Positions 44,850 to 52,940 of a stretch of 64,000 nucleotides of DNA are shown piece after piece. The translations under genes were made by a program, and so were the position numbers. The notes beneath the pieces are model-generated. The model was not told where the DNA came from. It saw nothing but the letters and a program-made list of their open reading frames with translations, and did no database searches. The stretch's first letter is position 1. Every line of letters begins with the position of its first letter. This stretch comes from Flavobacteriales bacterium (lineage in GTDB: Bacteria; Bacteroidota; Bacteroidia; Flavobacteriales_C; GCA-002722245), in the NCBI GenBank assembly GCA_002722245.1, contig PBLA01000021.1:62001-126000 (forward strand), given 5' to 3'.

Positions 44850-46603
44850 TAAAATTTATAGTTAACCCCTCCAGATAAATATCCTTTTTTTTCTGTGAAG
44901 TTATTTATGTTTATTGTATTTCTTTGGAGGTTTTTGGTGTTTTTTCTGTTGTATGTAAATTGAAATCTAATTCGATTAACATGCTGGTATCCAACAGTTA
45001 TATTTTTATTTAAAAGACTTTCATATTCTAATGCCGAAAAAAATTGATTGTTGTATGTAAGACCAATTCCCGGACTATATGAATTAAATAATTCGTGTTC
45101 ATATTTGAGTAATAGGCTTGTTTTGAATTTTGCTATTTCAGGAGTATGAATTGCGGAGACAATTGTATGTTTTTGATTGGTTAATTCATGTTCGTTAGTG
45201 AAACTGTATGCTAACATATTATTTCTATTGTACCCTATGTAAAAGCTTCGATGATTTAAGAAAACACCAAAATCCATTGTAGTATATTGCTCTTGTTGAG
45301 ACTTGAAGCTACCAAGGTTAGTTTGATGGATGTATTCACCAATAAGTGATTGTTCTCTTAACGTTAACTGATTTACTGCTAATTGATCACTATTGAAGTT
45401 TACTGCCAAACCTGTTTTTAAATCAAGTTGATTTAAAATATTTTTAGTAAAACTAATCGAAACATTTCCTTTTCGGTTGTTCCAGTTTTCCTTCAATTCA
45501 TACTGATAAAACCCTCCAATTGCGAAATAAGGGTTTAATCGTCGCTCAAAAGCAGCAATATATGTTAAGGGTTGAACAAAATTGATTTCACCTATTTGAT
45601 TTTGGTCAACATCATTAATTTCCCAATTATTGTGGTAAAAGAATGATGCATTATTATTGGCATACAATCCCGTAATGGAGGAATTTTCCCAAAAGTTTAA
45701 CCAAATTGTTGCTCCAGGATGGATTTGATAACTGCCTTTTGATAAATGATTCAAAGAAATTTTATGAATTGAAAGATCAAGAGAAGTACAATATTCTTGA
45801 ATAGGGAAATTTTCAAGCTGAATAAGTAGGTCGTAAGGATACTCTTGTGAGTTATTCGAGGTATTTATCAAGTCTACATCATTTTGCTTTTGAATACCAA
45901 CAGGAATGAATTCTTTAGTTGTCCTTGTATTTTGGGGAGTGAAAGAATTCTGTACGTTTTCTTCATGATTTTTTGGTGGTAGGTTATTATCCAATGAAAT
46001 CACATCAACGTTAGAGGGTATTGTTATAGGGTTAATTATTTGATTTATTTCAGAGCTCGTATTTTTATTGTGGGTTTTTGAAGTGATCACAGGATTTTCA
46101 GAATCCTTTAGCAAAGAATCAATTCCTAGTCCAGTACCTATTAGAATTAATATCGCCGCAGCCCCTCTTAACATCTTTTTCATAATACTTCGTCGGCGAA
46201 GGGTTTTTTCCAAAGCAGCCCAATGAGAGGGGTTATAATTTAATTTCCCATTATTGAAAACAGATCTTAAAATTCGTTCTAATGGAGTTAACTTGGACAA
46301 TTCTAACTGCTCAACTAAATTTTCCCAATGCTGTGCATTATATTTAAATGTGTCACTATTTAGCTTCTCTTTAAGCTTTTGTTCAAAATTTGATTTAGAA
46401 TTGTACTTGTCGTTGAATTCGTCCCATGCATTGGGGGGAGTTTCCACGGAACCTTCATTCAATTTGTCATTAATCTCATTTTCAAAAGGGGTATGAGGAG
46501 GGTTAGAAGATAGATTTTGGTTCATCTTCTCCCAGTCTGAAGGGTTGTAATTCATCTCACCTTCTTGTAGTTTCTTTCTTATTTCGTCCTCAAAGTCTCC
46601 CAT
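44849..46603 (-). CDS. Dual-membrane-spanning anti-sigma-like protein (repeats, inner-membrane helix, PorP/SprF-like barrel)
   Basis: A 584-residue protein in three parts. Residues 4-134 hold four copies of a motif FExxIxxKLxxGxxxYNPxxWexL, with tryptophans at 24, 60, 93 and 128. A basic stretch (RRRSIMKKMLR) precedes one helix (about 147-166). An Asn/Ser-rich periplasmic linker (170-265) leads to a beta-barrel-like region from about 270, ending in the outer-membrane-type GGVNYKF. The barrel resembles PorP/SprF of T9SS. It starts five bases after an ECF sigma gene, so an anti-sigma role is inferred. This architecture matches the dual-membrane-spanning anti-sigma (Dma) proteins known from Bacteroides. 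Confidence 0.75.
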   Translation of the reverse strand: MGDFEDEIRKKLQEGEMNYNPSDWEKMNQNLSSNPPHTPFENEINDKLNEGSVETPPNAWDEFNDKYNSKSNFEQKLKEKLNSDTFKYNAQHWENLVEQLELSKLTPLERILRSVFNNGKLNYNPSHWAALEKTLRRRSIMKKMLRGAAAILILIGTGLGIDSLLKDSENPVITSKTHNKNTSSEINQIINPITIPSNVDVISLDNNLPPKNHEENVQNSFTPQNTRTTKEFIPVGIQKQNDVDLINTSNNSQEYPYDLLIQLENFPIQEYCTSLDLSIHKISLNHLSKGSYQIHPGATIWLNFWENSSITGLYANNNASFFYHNNWEINDVDQNQIGEINFVQPLTYIAAFERRLNPYFAIGGFYQYELKENWNNRKGNVSISFTKNILNQLDLKTGLAVNFNSDQLAVNQLTLREQSLIGEYIHQTNLGSFKSQQEQYTTMDFGVFLNHRSFYIGYNRNNMLAYSFTNEHELTNQKHTIVSAIHTPEIAKFKTSLLLKYEHELFNSYSPGIGLTYNNQFFSALEYESLLNKNITVGYQHVNRIRFQFTYNRKNTKNLQRNTININNFTEKKGYLSGGVNYKF

Positions 46604-46608
46604 AGTGG

Positions 46609-47166
46609 TTAACCTGCTAATTTCTCTACCTTTTCTTTTAGCATTTTACGTAAGTTACCTTTCGCTTTCGCTAAATTGGATTTCGATGTTCCTATACTTA
46701 TTCCTAAAGAATCGGAAATTTCTTGATGAGTAAAGCCATCAACGATATACATATTAAATACACTTCTATAAGCAGGACTTAAAAGTTGAACCATTTGTAT
46801 GAGATCGGAAAAACTTACATGTTCTAATATGCCCGCATCTTCTTCTTGATCTACCTGAATACTTCCATGCTTATCATCCAATTCAACCATTTGGTTGTTT
46901 TTTTTATTTTTTCGAATATGATCAATACAAGTATTTACCATAATTCTACGAACCCATCCTTCAAACGAGCCCTGTTTGCCGTATTTGGGTAAATTCTTAA
47001 ATACCTTAATGAAAGATTCCTGAAACATATCCAGCGCTTCATCATGACCATTTGCGTAACGCATGCAAACTGCTAACATCTTTCCATAAAAATGCTCATA
47101 CAAAGATTGCTGAGCGCGACGATCTCCGTCAATACAACCCTGAATTATGAGGTCTTGGTTCAACAT
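46609..47166 (-). CDS. ECF-type RNA polymerase sigma factor
   Basis: A 185-residue sigma factor with only regions 2 and 4. Region 2 has LYEHFYGKMLAVCMRYANGHDEALDMFQESFIKVF and FEGWVRRIMVNTCIDHIRK; region 4 has LLSPAYRSVFNMYIVDGFTHQEISDSLGISIGTSKSNL. It is the first gene of a three-gene operon with a membrane-spanning anti-sigma-like protein and a lipoprotein. It should redirect RNA polymerase to a dedicated regulon, possibly including its own operon; the target promoter is not known. Confidence 0.93.
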   Translation of the reverse strand: MLNQDLIIQGCIDGDRRAQQSLYEHFYGKMLAVCMRYANGHDEALDMFQESFIKVFKNLPKYGKQGSFEGWVRRIMVNTCIDHIRKNKKNNQMVELDDKHGSIQVDQEEDAGILEHVSFSDLIQMVQLLSPAYRSVFNMYIVDGFTHQEISDSLGISIGTSKSNLAKAKGNLRKMLKEKVEKLAG

Positions 47167-47312
47167 GTTTGAGTAAATATGTTAGTCCTGCTATACATGC
47201 TGACGGATTAAAGACAGAATAGTTGCTGTTCAAATGTAAATATTTTCCAAAAAGTTAACAATATGTTTAAAAATCGATGTTTGAAAGCAAGGCATTTTTT
47301 TGATTATGCCGC

Positions 47313-47320
47313 TATCTTTG
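47313..47320 (+). promoter_or_regulatory. -7 promoter element of the DUF4494 gene
   Basis: TATCTTTG, a perfect TAnnTTTG, lies 20 bases before the start codon in the gap between divergent genes. Confidence 0.55.
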
Positions 47321-47340
47321 AAAATTAAAAAACTAAAATT

Positions 47341-47808
47341 ATGACGGATTGGTTCACAGTGAAAATAAAGTATTTAAAACAGAATCCAGAGGATGGTTCG
47401 ATACAAACCAAGGGTGAGGCGTATATGTTAAATGCATTGAGTTTTACAGAGGCGGAGGCAAGATTACAAGGTATATTAGAGGAATATATTCCTGAATATA
47501 ATCTTTTAACATGCGCTAAAACGAATATTCAAGATGTCATTGTTGATGAAGCATTCGATTATTTCTTCAAGGTGAAGGTAAGTTATATCAGTGTTGATCC
47601 GGATAGTGGCAAAGAGAAAAAAATTAATGAAAACTACATCATTCAGGCGAATGGTTTAAAAGAGGCCTATGATAAAATGGAGGAAAGATTAAAAGGCTCC
47701 ATTGTTGATTGGGAAATCCCTTCAATAACCAAAACAAATGTGGTAGATGTTTTTCCTTATGTTGACAATACAATAGCGGAAAAAGAGGAAGTTTTAGAGA
47801 ATGCTTAA
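47341..47808 (+). CDS. DUF4494 family protein
   Basis: A 155-residue cytoplasmic protein built of two similar halves: WFTVKIKYLKQNPEDGS with ALSFTEAEARLQGIL, and YFFKVKVSYISVDPDSGK with ANGLKEAYDKMEERL. This internal duplication is characteristic of DUF4494, a Bacteroidota family of unknown function. It is divergent from the ECF sigma operon and monocistronic. Confidence 0.85.
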   Translation: MTDWFTVKIKYLKQNPEDGSIQTKGEAYMLNALSFTEAEARLQGILEEYIPEYNLLTCAKTNIQDVIVDEAFDYFFKVKVSYISVDPDSGKEKKINENYIIQANGLKEAYDKMEERLKGSIVDWEIPSITKTNVVDVFPYVDNTIAEKEEVLENA

Positions 47809-47845
47809 CAATGAGATGTGAGAGAAATTCTCTTATAAATTTCTT

Positions 47846-48139
47846 TTACTTTTTAATCAATAGCATTACCTGCTGATTACCCGAATCATCATATATTTTA
47901 ACAAAATACCTTCCAGGTGATAGATACGATATATCGATGGATTGGTTAATTTGTAAGCTAGTGTTTTCGGTAAACAATTTACTGCCAAGGAAATCATAAA
48001 TTTCAATGCACTTGATGTTTTCAACTCCATTTATAGTAAGGTTATTGTGAGCAGGATTGGGAAAAAGGTTAGCCTCCCCAGCATTGACACTAACATGAAT
48101 GCCAATTAGGAAAGCAAAAATGAATAAAAGTCTTTTCAT
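47846..48139 (-). CDS. Cargo-less secreted T9SS type A sorting-domain protein
   Basis: From ATG at 48139 the protein is 97 residues: a signal peptide (MKRLLFIFAFLIGIHVSVNA) and then directly a T9SS type A sorting domain (LFPNPAHNNLTINGV, IEIYDFLGSKLF, IDISYLSPGRYFVKIYD, VMLLIKK). An upstream ATG at 48169 adds ten polar residues before the signal and is unlikely. The whole mature protein is the sorting signal, with almost no cargo. It could be a degraded remnant of a larger T9SS protein or a functional decoy or occupancy regulator. Confidence 0.75.
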   Translation of the reverse strand: MKRLLFIFAFLIGIHVSVNAGEANLFPNPAHNNLTINGVENIKCIEIYDFLGSKLFTENTSLQINQSIDISYLSPGRYFVKIYDDSGNQQVMLLIKK

Positions 48140-48286
48140 AATAACGGTGTGTTTATTAGTATAACACAATATAAATGAAAAGTAACATCATTAAATAAAC
48201 CAATTACACGAAACGCGGATATTTAACATATTATTGTAAATCAGTACTTATTTTAACGTTTTTTAGATAACTGAATATATGCCAAC

Positions 48287-48334
48287 AATGAAAGAAGTGA
48301 TTTGCAACTAGATTAATAACTCTTTCATTTTTTT
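48287..48334 (+). terminator. Hairpin with T-run in the leader of the REC-Hpt gene
   Basis: AATGAAAG (48287-48294) and CTTTCATT (48322-48329) form an 8-bp AT-rich stem with a 27-base loop, followed by further T residues. It lies upstream of the GTG at 48352 and could terminate or attenuate transcription. The stem is weak. Confidence 0.3.
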
Positions 48335-48351
48335 CTCATACTAGTCAAATT

Positions 48352-49143
48352 GTGAAAAAAGTAAAACATTCATTAAACATATTAGTAGTTGATGACATGG
48401 AGATTAATCGATCTCTTTTAAAATCAATGCTAGAAAAAATGTGTTTTCAGGTTGATGAGGCTGCAGGGGGGCAGGAGGCTATTATGATGTGTCAATCATC
48501 CATGTATGATTTGATTTTAGTAGACATTAATATGCCCGGAATGAATGGTGATCAGGTGGCTAGAAAATTGAGAGATGATCTCCCTTATGAAACGGTTATA
48601 ATTGGAGTAAGCGCACAGAATATAGATGGAGATATAAGTCGTTGTCATGCTTTGGGGTTTGACGACTTCATTTTAAAGCCTGTAACCATGAATCGCTTAA
48701 AAAATATAGTAGGTGAAAAGTTTGCCCTTTTAAATGGAGAGCACGAATCCATGTCCGTTTCAAATTATTACACAGAAGATTTTTTTCCGTTAAATGAATC
48801 ATCTATCAGTGAACTGGCTCGTAATTTTGGTAATCAAATTACCTATTTTAAGTATGTAGATAAATTCATTGATCAAAATAATTGCATTTGGTTGGAACTT
48901 AATTCTGATTTTTCAGTAAAAAACTTCGATTCTATAATGGCGAATTTTCATAAGTTGTCAGGAATTGCAGCTTCAATAGGAGCTTCCGATTATGCTGATA
49001 TTCTTAATGATGCCTACAAAACATTACATAAAGAAGATGAAATTTCCAATGAGGAGTTTATTGTTTTGCAGAACCTTGGGAAGGAAGTTGAGCGGAGTTT
49101 TAATAAAATTAAATTAAAATGGAAAAAAAGAGAATACTTATAG
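48352..49143 (+). CDS. Response regulator with receiver and Hpt domains
   Basis: A 263-residue protein begun by GTG. The receiver domain (1-125) has the acidic pair in LVVDDMEINRS, the phospho-acceptor Asp in LVDINMPGMNG and the Lys in DDFILKPV. The C-terminal part contains NFHKLSGIAASIGASDY, matching the HxLxG phospho-His motif of Hpt phosphotransfer domains. The combination suggests an intermediate of a phosphorelay whose kinase is elsewhere. It overlaps the next receiver gene by 25 bases. Confidence 0.87.
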   Translation: MKKVKHSLNILVVDDMEINRSLLKSMLEKMCFQVDEAAGGQEAIMMCQSSMYDLILVDINMPGMNGDQVARKLRDDLPYETVIIGVSAQNIDGDISRCHALGFDDFILKPVTMNRLKNIVGEKFALLNGEHESMSVSNYYTEDFFPLNESSISELARNFGNQITYFKYVDKFIDQNNCIWLELNSDFSVKNFDSIMANFHKLSGIAASIGASDYADILNDAYKTLHKEDEISNEEFIVLQNLGKEVERSFNKIKLKWKKREYL

Positions 49144-49496
49144 TTGATGATGCTTTCTTTCAATTGGAGGTTTTAAAAGAGTTATTAGAAAATAAGGCTG
49201 ATACCAATTTAGAAGTTGAAATTGCAAGTGATTTCCAGGGAGTTTCCAAAGTGTTATTAAAAAAAGATTGCGATTACATCATTGTTGATTATTTGCTTGG
49301 TTCAATAGGGACAGGAGTTGAACTTAAAGCTCGTGTTCAAAATAATTTAGACACTAATGCCAAATGGGTAATGATGTCAACACTAAACGCTGAAGCCCTT
49401 GCAGAACAACATCATACAGATGGGTTTTCGGGATTTATACAGAAAGCTGATTGTCAAAAAATAGCTCAGGATCTAAAAGCTTTAATTTTCGCATAA
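49119..49496 (+). CDS. Single-domain response regulator
   Basis: A 125-residue receiver-only protein: ILIVDDAFFQLEVL (acidic pair), YIIVDYLLGSIGTG (phospho-acceptor Asp), MMSTLNAEALA (Ser/Thr switch) and GFIQKADC (Lys). With no output domain it would signal by protein binding or relay phosphate, probably to or from the Hpt domain of the overlapping upstream gene. Confidence 0.87.
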   Translation: MEKKRILIVDDAFFQLEVLKELLENKADTNLEVEIASDFQGVSKVLLKKDCDYIIVDYLLGSIGTGVELKARVQNNLDTNAKWVMMSTLNAEALAEQHHTDGFSGFIQKADCQKIAQDLKALIFA

Positions 49497-49518
49497 TCTC
49501 GATACGATTATAGATTTT
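49494..49518 (+). terminator. Weak terminator-like hairpin after the receiver gene
   Basis: A 6-bp stem (49494-49499 with 49507-49512) is followed two bases later by a run of five T residues, directly at the stop codon of the single-domain response regulator. Confidence 0.4.
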
Positions 49519-49584
49519 TCAAAACGTAATAACTACCTCAGATCAAATGTTATTGTTTAAATTAGCATCATAAGAAGAACTTAT

Positions 49585-52500
49585 ATGCGATCAGTGTTTA
49601 ATTTTCTTTTCTCCACAAGATTTACCTCAATTTTATTGTTCCTGTTTGGGTATCTAATAGCTGTAGCTACTTTCATAGAAAATCAGTATGGGACCACAAC
49701 TGCCCGAATAGAAATTTTCCGATCTAAATGGTTAGAACTTATAATGGTCTTATTAGCGATTAATTTCTTAGGTAACATTAAGAAGTTTAATATGTTAAGT
49801 GAGAAAAAATGGCCTAGCCTTACTTTTCACTTAGCGTTTGTTATCATCATATTAGGCGCTGGTGTTTCAAGGTATTTTGGATATGAAGGAATGATGCCAA
49901 TACGAGAAGGTCAAACCGAAAATACCATGTATACCTCGGAACCTTATTTAAATATTGAAATTAGTAATCCAAAGCTACCCGCGGAGGACGAAAATAGTTC
50001 TTTAGGGTATTCGCAAGAAATGTTAATGGCAGAAACCACAGATAATGAATTTCACATCCCTTTTCAGTTTTCAGATGAAAAAGTGGAATTCTCTTATGTT
50101 TCTTATGTGAGTAATGCAGAGTATAAACTTTATGAAAATATTCAAGGCGGAGGAGATGTATTGCATGTCGTGACTACAGGAAAAAACGGTCGTGAAAATG
50201 TATACATAGAGTCAGGGAAAGCAGAGATTGTAGGAAGTGTTTTAATTTCATTCAATAACCCTTCCTTAAAAGGTGCTGTTAATGTGATGCAAAAAGGAGA
50301 CTCTTTCATGATACTCTCTCCATACGTTATACCGAGAATGGTAATGGCATCACAAGAGAAAGATACTGTCCAGCCTAATGAGCTATCATCAATGCAATTT
50401 GCTCAAATGCATCAAATAAATGGAAATACGATTGTTTTTAAAACGAAATATGAAAATGCGGTTAAGAATTTAGAAACGGCTGAAGGAGAGAGTGATAAAG
50501 GGGATGCTCTAACTATTCAAGTAAAAATAGGAAATAATGTAACGCTACGAGTACTTTTTGGAGGTCCGGAGCGAGTTGGAATCCCCGAGTATTTCAGTTT
50601 TATGGGGTATATTATGAGATTGTCTTATGGATCTAAGCCTGTTAAATTACCTTTTAACATCCGTTTGGATGATTTTATTCTTGAACGATACAACGGTTCC
50701 AACAACCCTTCAGGATATAAATCTGAAGTTACCTTATATGATGAAGAGAATGGTTTAACAGAGCAGCACAGTATATTTATGAATAATGTTTTGGATTATC
50801 GTGGGTACAGATTTTTTCAAAGTAGTTATGACCCAGATGAGAAAGGAACTCGCTTATCGGTTAATCATGATTATCCAGGAACCTTAATTACCTATATTGG
50901 TTATTTCCTACTTGGTTTAGGTTTCGTATTAACTGTCATGAATAAAAATGCCCGCTTTACCAGTCTCATTTCGAATATGAAATCAAATATTGCAAGAAAG
51001 TCTAATTTAACGGTCATACTCGTTTTATTCGCTGTAAGTAGTGGTTTTGCGCTTGAGAAAGGTGAAATAGATATGCATGGTGGTAAAGAACACCATAATC
51101 ATTTACATGACCATGATCATCACGACCATGACCACAATCATGATCATCACGACCATAACCATGACCATGATCACGATGATAAAGAAGATGGATTATACAA
51201 TGGCGCTACAAGAATTCCTATCGAACATGCGAAGAAATTTGGACAACTTTTGGTCCAAGGGTTTAATGATCGATATGAGCCTATAAATACGTTAGCCTAT
51301 GACGTTTGTAGAAAGTTGAATCATGCAGAGAAAATAGTTTTATATCATGGTGAGGAATATAGTCCAGAACAATTTCTTCTGGAAATGATGGTTCATGGTA
51401 AGTATTTCGAGAATAAAAAAATTATTTATCTGGATAGTAAAAACGATACGTTATTACGTTTCTTGGGAGTTGAGCAGGGGAGTCGACTTTCATTTCTTGA
51501 CTTTTTTGATGACAAAGGGAATAGTAAGGTAAATAAATTCATCCAAGAGGCTACTCAAAAGGCCGCCAATAAAAGAACAAAGTGGGATAATGAAATGATT
51601 AAAATTGCGGAAAAACTTGATGTTTTTTATCAGGTTCAACGAGGTGATTTATTAAGGATATTCCCCACGTTAGATTCAACGAAAGGAGGTAAGTGGGTGT
51701 CTATTTATGATAATGAGTCTATACAACCTTTGAAGGGTACACTAAGCAATGGAGGGAATAATCTTGAGTTGTCCAATTACACTTACATGAAATTATTTGC
51801 GCAATATTTAAGCTTTTTAAGGGGGGGGAAGTATGATGAAGCAGAAGCTCTTTTAGTGGTGTTGGGAGAAATACAGCGAAAATATACACCCGAGGGTTTT
51901 TTACCAAGTCCTTCTAAAGTTCAAACGGAAATTGATTATAATCGCGCTAGTATTTTCAAACAAATCAAAATCTATTATATACTAATTGCATTATTTCTTC
52001 TGCCTTTAGCCATTATTAACGAACTCAATCTCCATGTGAAAAATGTAATAATGAAGGTAGTCCGCTGGTTAATTTATTTGTTGTCAGCAGCATGTTTAGC
52101 GGTATTTATTTATCACGGATATGGTTTGGGATTACGTTGGTACCTCACGGACCATGCTCCTTGGAGTAACGGCTATGAAGCGTTAATTTTCATTTCTTGG
52201 ACCGCTGTATTAGCTGGATTTATATTTTACAAGTTTTCAAAAATAGTTTTACCAGGCGCTGCATTAATTGCATTTTTTATCATTTTAGTTGCAGGTTTTG
52301 AAACAATGGATCCTCAACTAACTTCTTTAGTGCCCGTTTTAAAATCATATTGGTTAATTATTCATGTAGCTTGTATGACATCTAGCTACGGTTTTTTTGG
52401 TTTAGCCGCTATTCTTGGTTTAGTAGCCATCCTTATGTCTCTATTTAAAACAGTATCAAATGCAAAAAGACTTAATTTATCAATTTCTGGTTTAACCTAT

Positions 52501-52926
52501 ATTAATGAAATGGTTGTTACCGTTGGAGTAGTTTTAGCAGCTGTAGGAACCTTTTTAGGTGGTGTATGGGCAAATGAATCGTGGGGGAGATACTGGGGCT
52601 GGGATGCGAAAGAAACATGGGCATTAATTATTGTAATTGTATATGCAATGCAATTACACTTTAGATTTGTTCCTGGTCTATTGCGGACAAAATTCTTCTT
52701 TAACGCATGGGGTTCAACAATTGGTTTCGGAACAGTTTGTATGACTTATTTTGGGGTGAATTATTATTTTTCAAATAGTATTCATTCATACGCCGCAGGT
52801 GACCCTCCTGTATTTCCCGTTTGGATCAGTCAAACCATAATTGCTGTATTAATTGTGATAGTGCTTGCAGGTTGGAAAGATCAATACATTGACAAGAAGG
52901 CGAAAAAATTAGAAAGTGCTGATTAA
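49585..52926 (+). CDS. Fused ResB/CcsA cytochrome c assembly protein with His-rich insert
   Basis: A 1113-residue system II cytochrome c synthetase. The N-terminal ResB-like part has several membrane helices (SILLFLFGYLIAVATFIE, SLTFHLAFVIIILGAGVS) and a large periplasmic beta region. A further helix (LTVILVLFAVSSGFA) precedes a segment at about residues 498-532 with 17 histidines, mostly as HD repeats. The C-terminal CcsA part is polytopic with the haem-handling WWD motif WGRYWGWDAKETW. It exports haem and attaches it to apocytochromes c. The His-rich run is unusual and may bind haem or metal. Confidence 0.93.
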   Translation: MRSVFNFLFSTRFTSILLFLFGYLIAVATFIENQYGTTTARIEIFRSKWLELIMVLLAINFLGNIKKFNMLSEKKWPSLTFHLAFVIIILGAGVSRYFGYEGMMPIREGQTENTMYTSEPYLNIEISNPKLPAEDENSSLGYSQEMLMAETTDNEFHIPFQFSDEKVEFSYVSYVSNAEYKLYENIQGGGDVLHVVTTGKNGRENVYIESGKAEIVGSVLISFNNPSLKGAVNVMQKGDSFMILSPYVIPRMVMASQEKDTVQPNELSSMQFAQMHQINGNTIVFKTKYENAVKNLETAEGESDKGDALTIQVKIGNNVTLRVLFGGPERVGIPEYFSFMGYIMRLSYGSKPVKLPFNIRLDDFILERYNGSNNPSGYKSEVTLYDEENGLTEQHSIFMNNVLDYRGYRFFQSSYDPDEKGTRLSVNHDYPGTLITYIGYFLLGLGFVLTVMNKNARFTSLISNMKSNIARKSNLTVILVLFAVSSGFALEKGEIDMHGGKEHHNHLHDHDHHDHDHNHDHHDHNHDHDHDDKEDGLYNGATRIPIEHAKKFGQLLVQGFNDRYEPINTLAYDVCRKLNHAEKIVLYHGEEYSPEQFLLEMMVHGKYFENKKIIYLDSKNDTLLRFLGVEQGSRLSFLDFFDDKGNSKVNKFIQEATQKAANKRTKWDNEMIKIAEKLDVFYQVQRGDLLRIFPTLDSTKGGKWVSIYDNESIQPLKGTLSNGGNNLELSNYTYMKLFAQYLSFLRGGKYDEAEALLVVLGEIQRKYTPEGFLPSPSKVQTEIDYNRASIFKQIKIYYILIALFLLPLAIINELNLHVKNVIMKVVRWLIYLLSAACLAVFIYHGYGLGLRWYLTDHAPWSNGYEALIFISWTAVLAGFIFYKFSKIVLPGAALIAFFIILVAGFETMDPQLTSLVPVLKSYWLIIHVACMTSSYGFFGLAAILGLVAILMSLFKTVSNAKRLNLSISGLTYINEMVVTVGVVLAAVGTFLGGVWANESWGRYWGWDAKETWALIIVIVYAMQLHFRFVPGLLRTKFFFNAWGSTIGFGTVCMTYFGVNYYFSNSIHSYAAGDPPVFPVWISQTIIAVLIVIVLAGWKDQYIDKKAKKLESAD

Positions 52927-52940
52927 TTCATACCTAAGCC

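Noticed and set aside
51077-51286. 69-codon frame rich in Met, Thr and Ile overlapping the His-rich insert
   Set aside because: A frame-shifted reading of the HD-repeat DNA inside an intact large gene; no independent signals.
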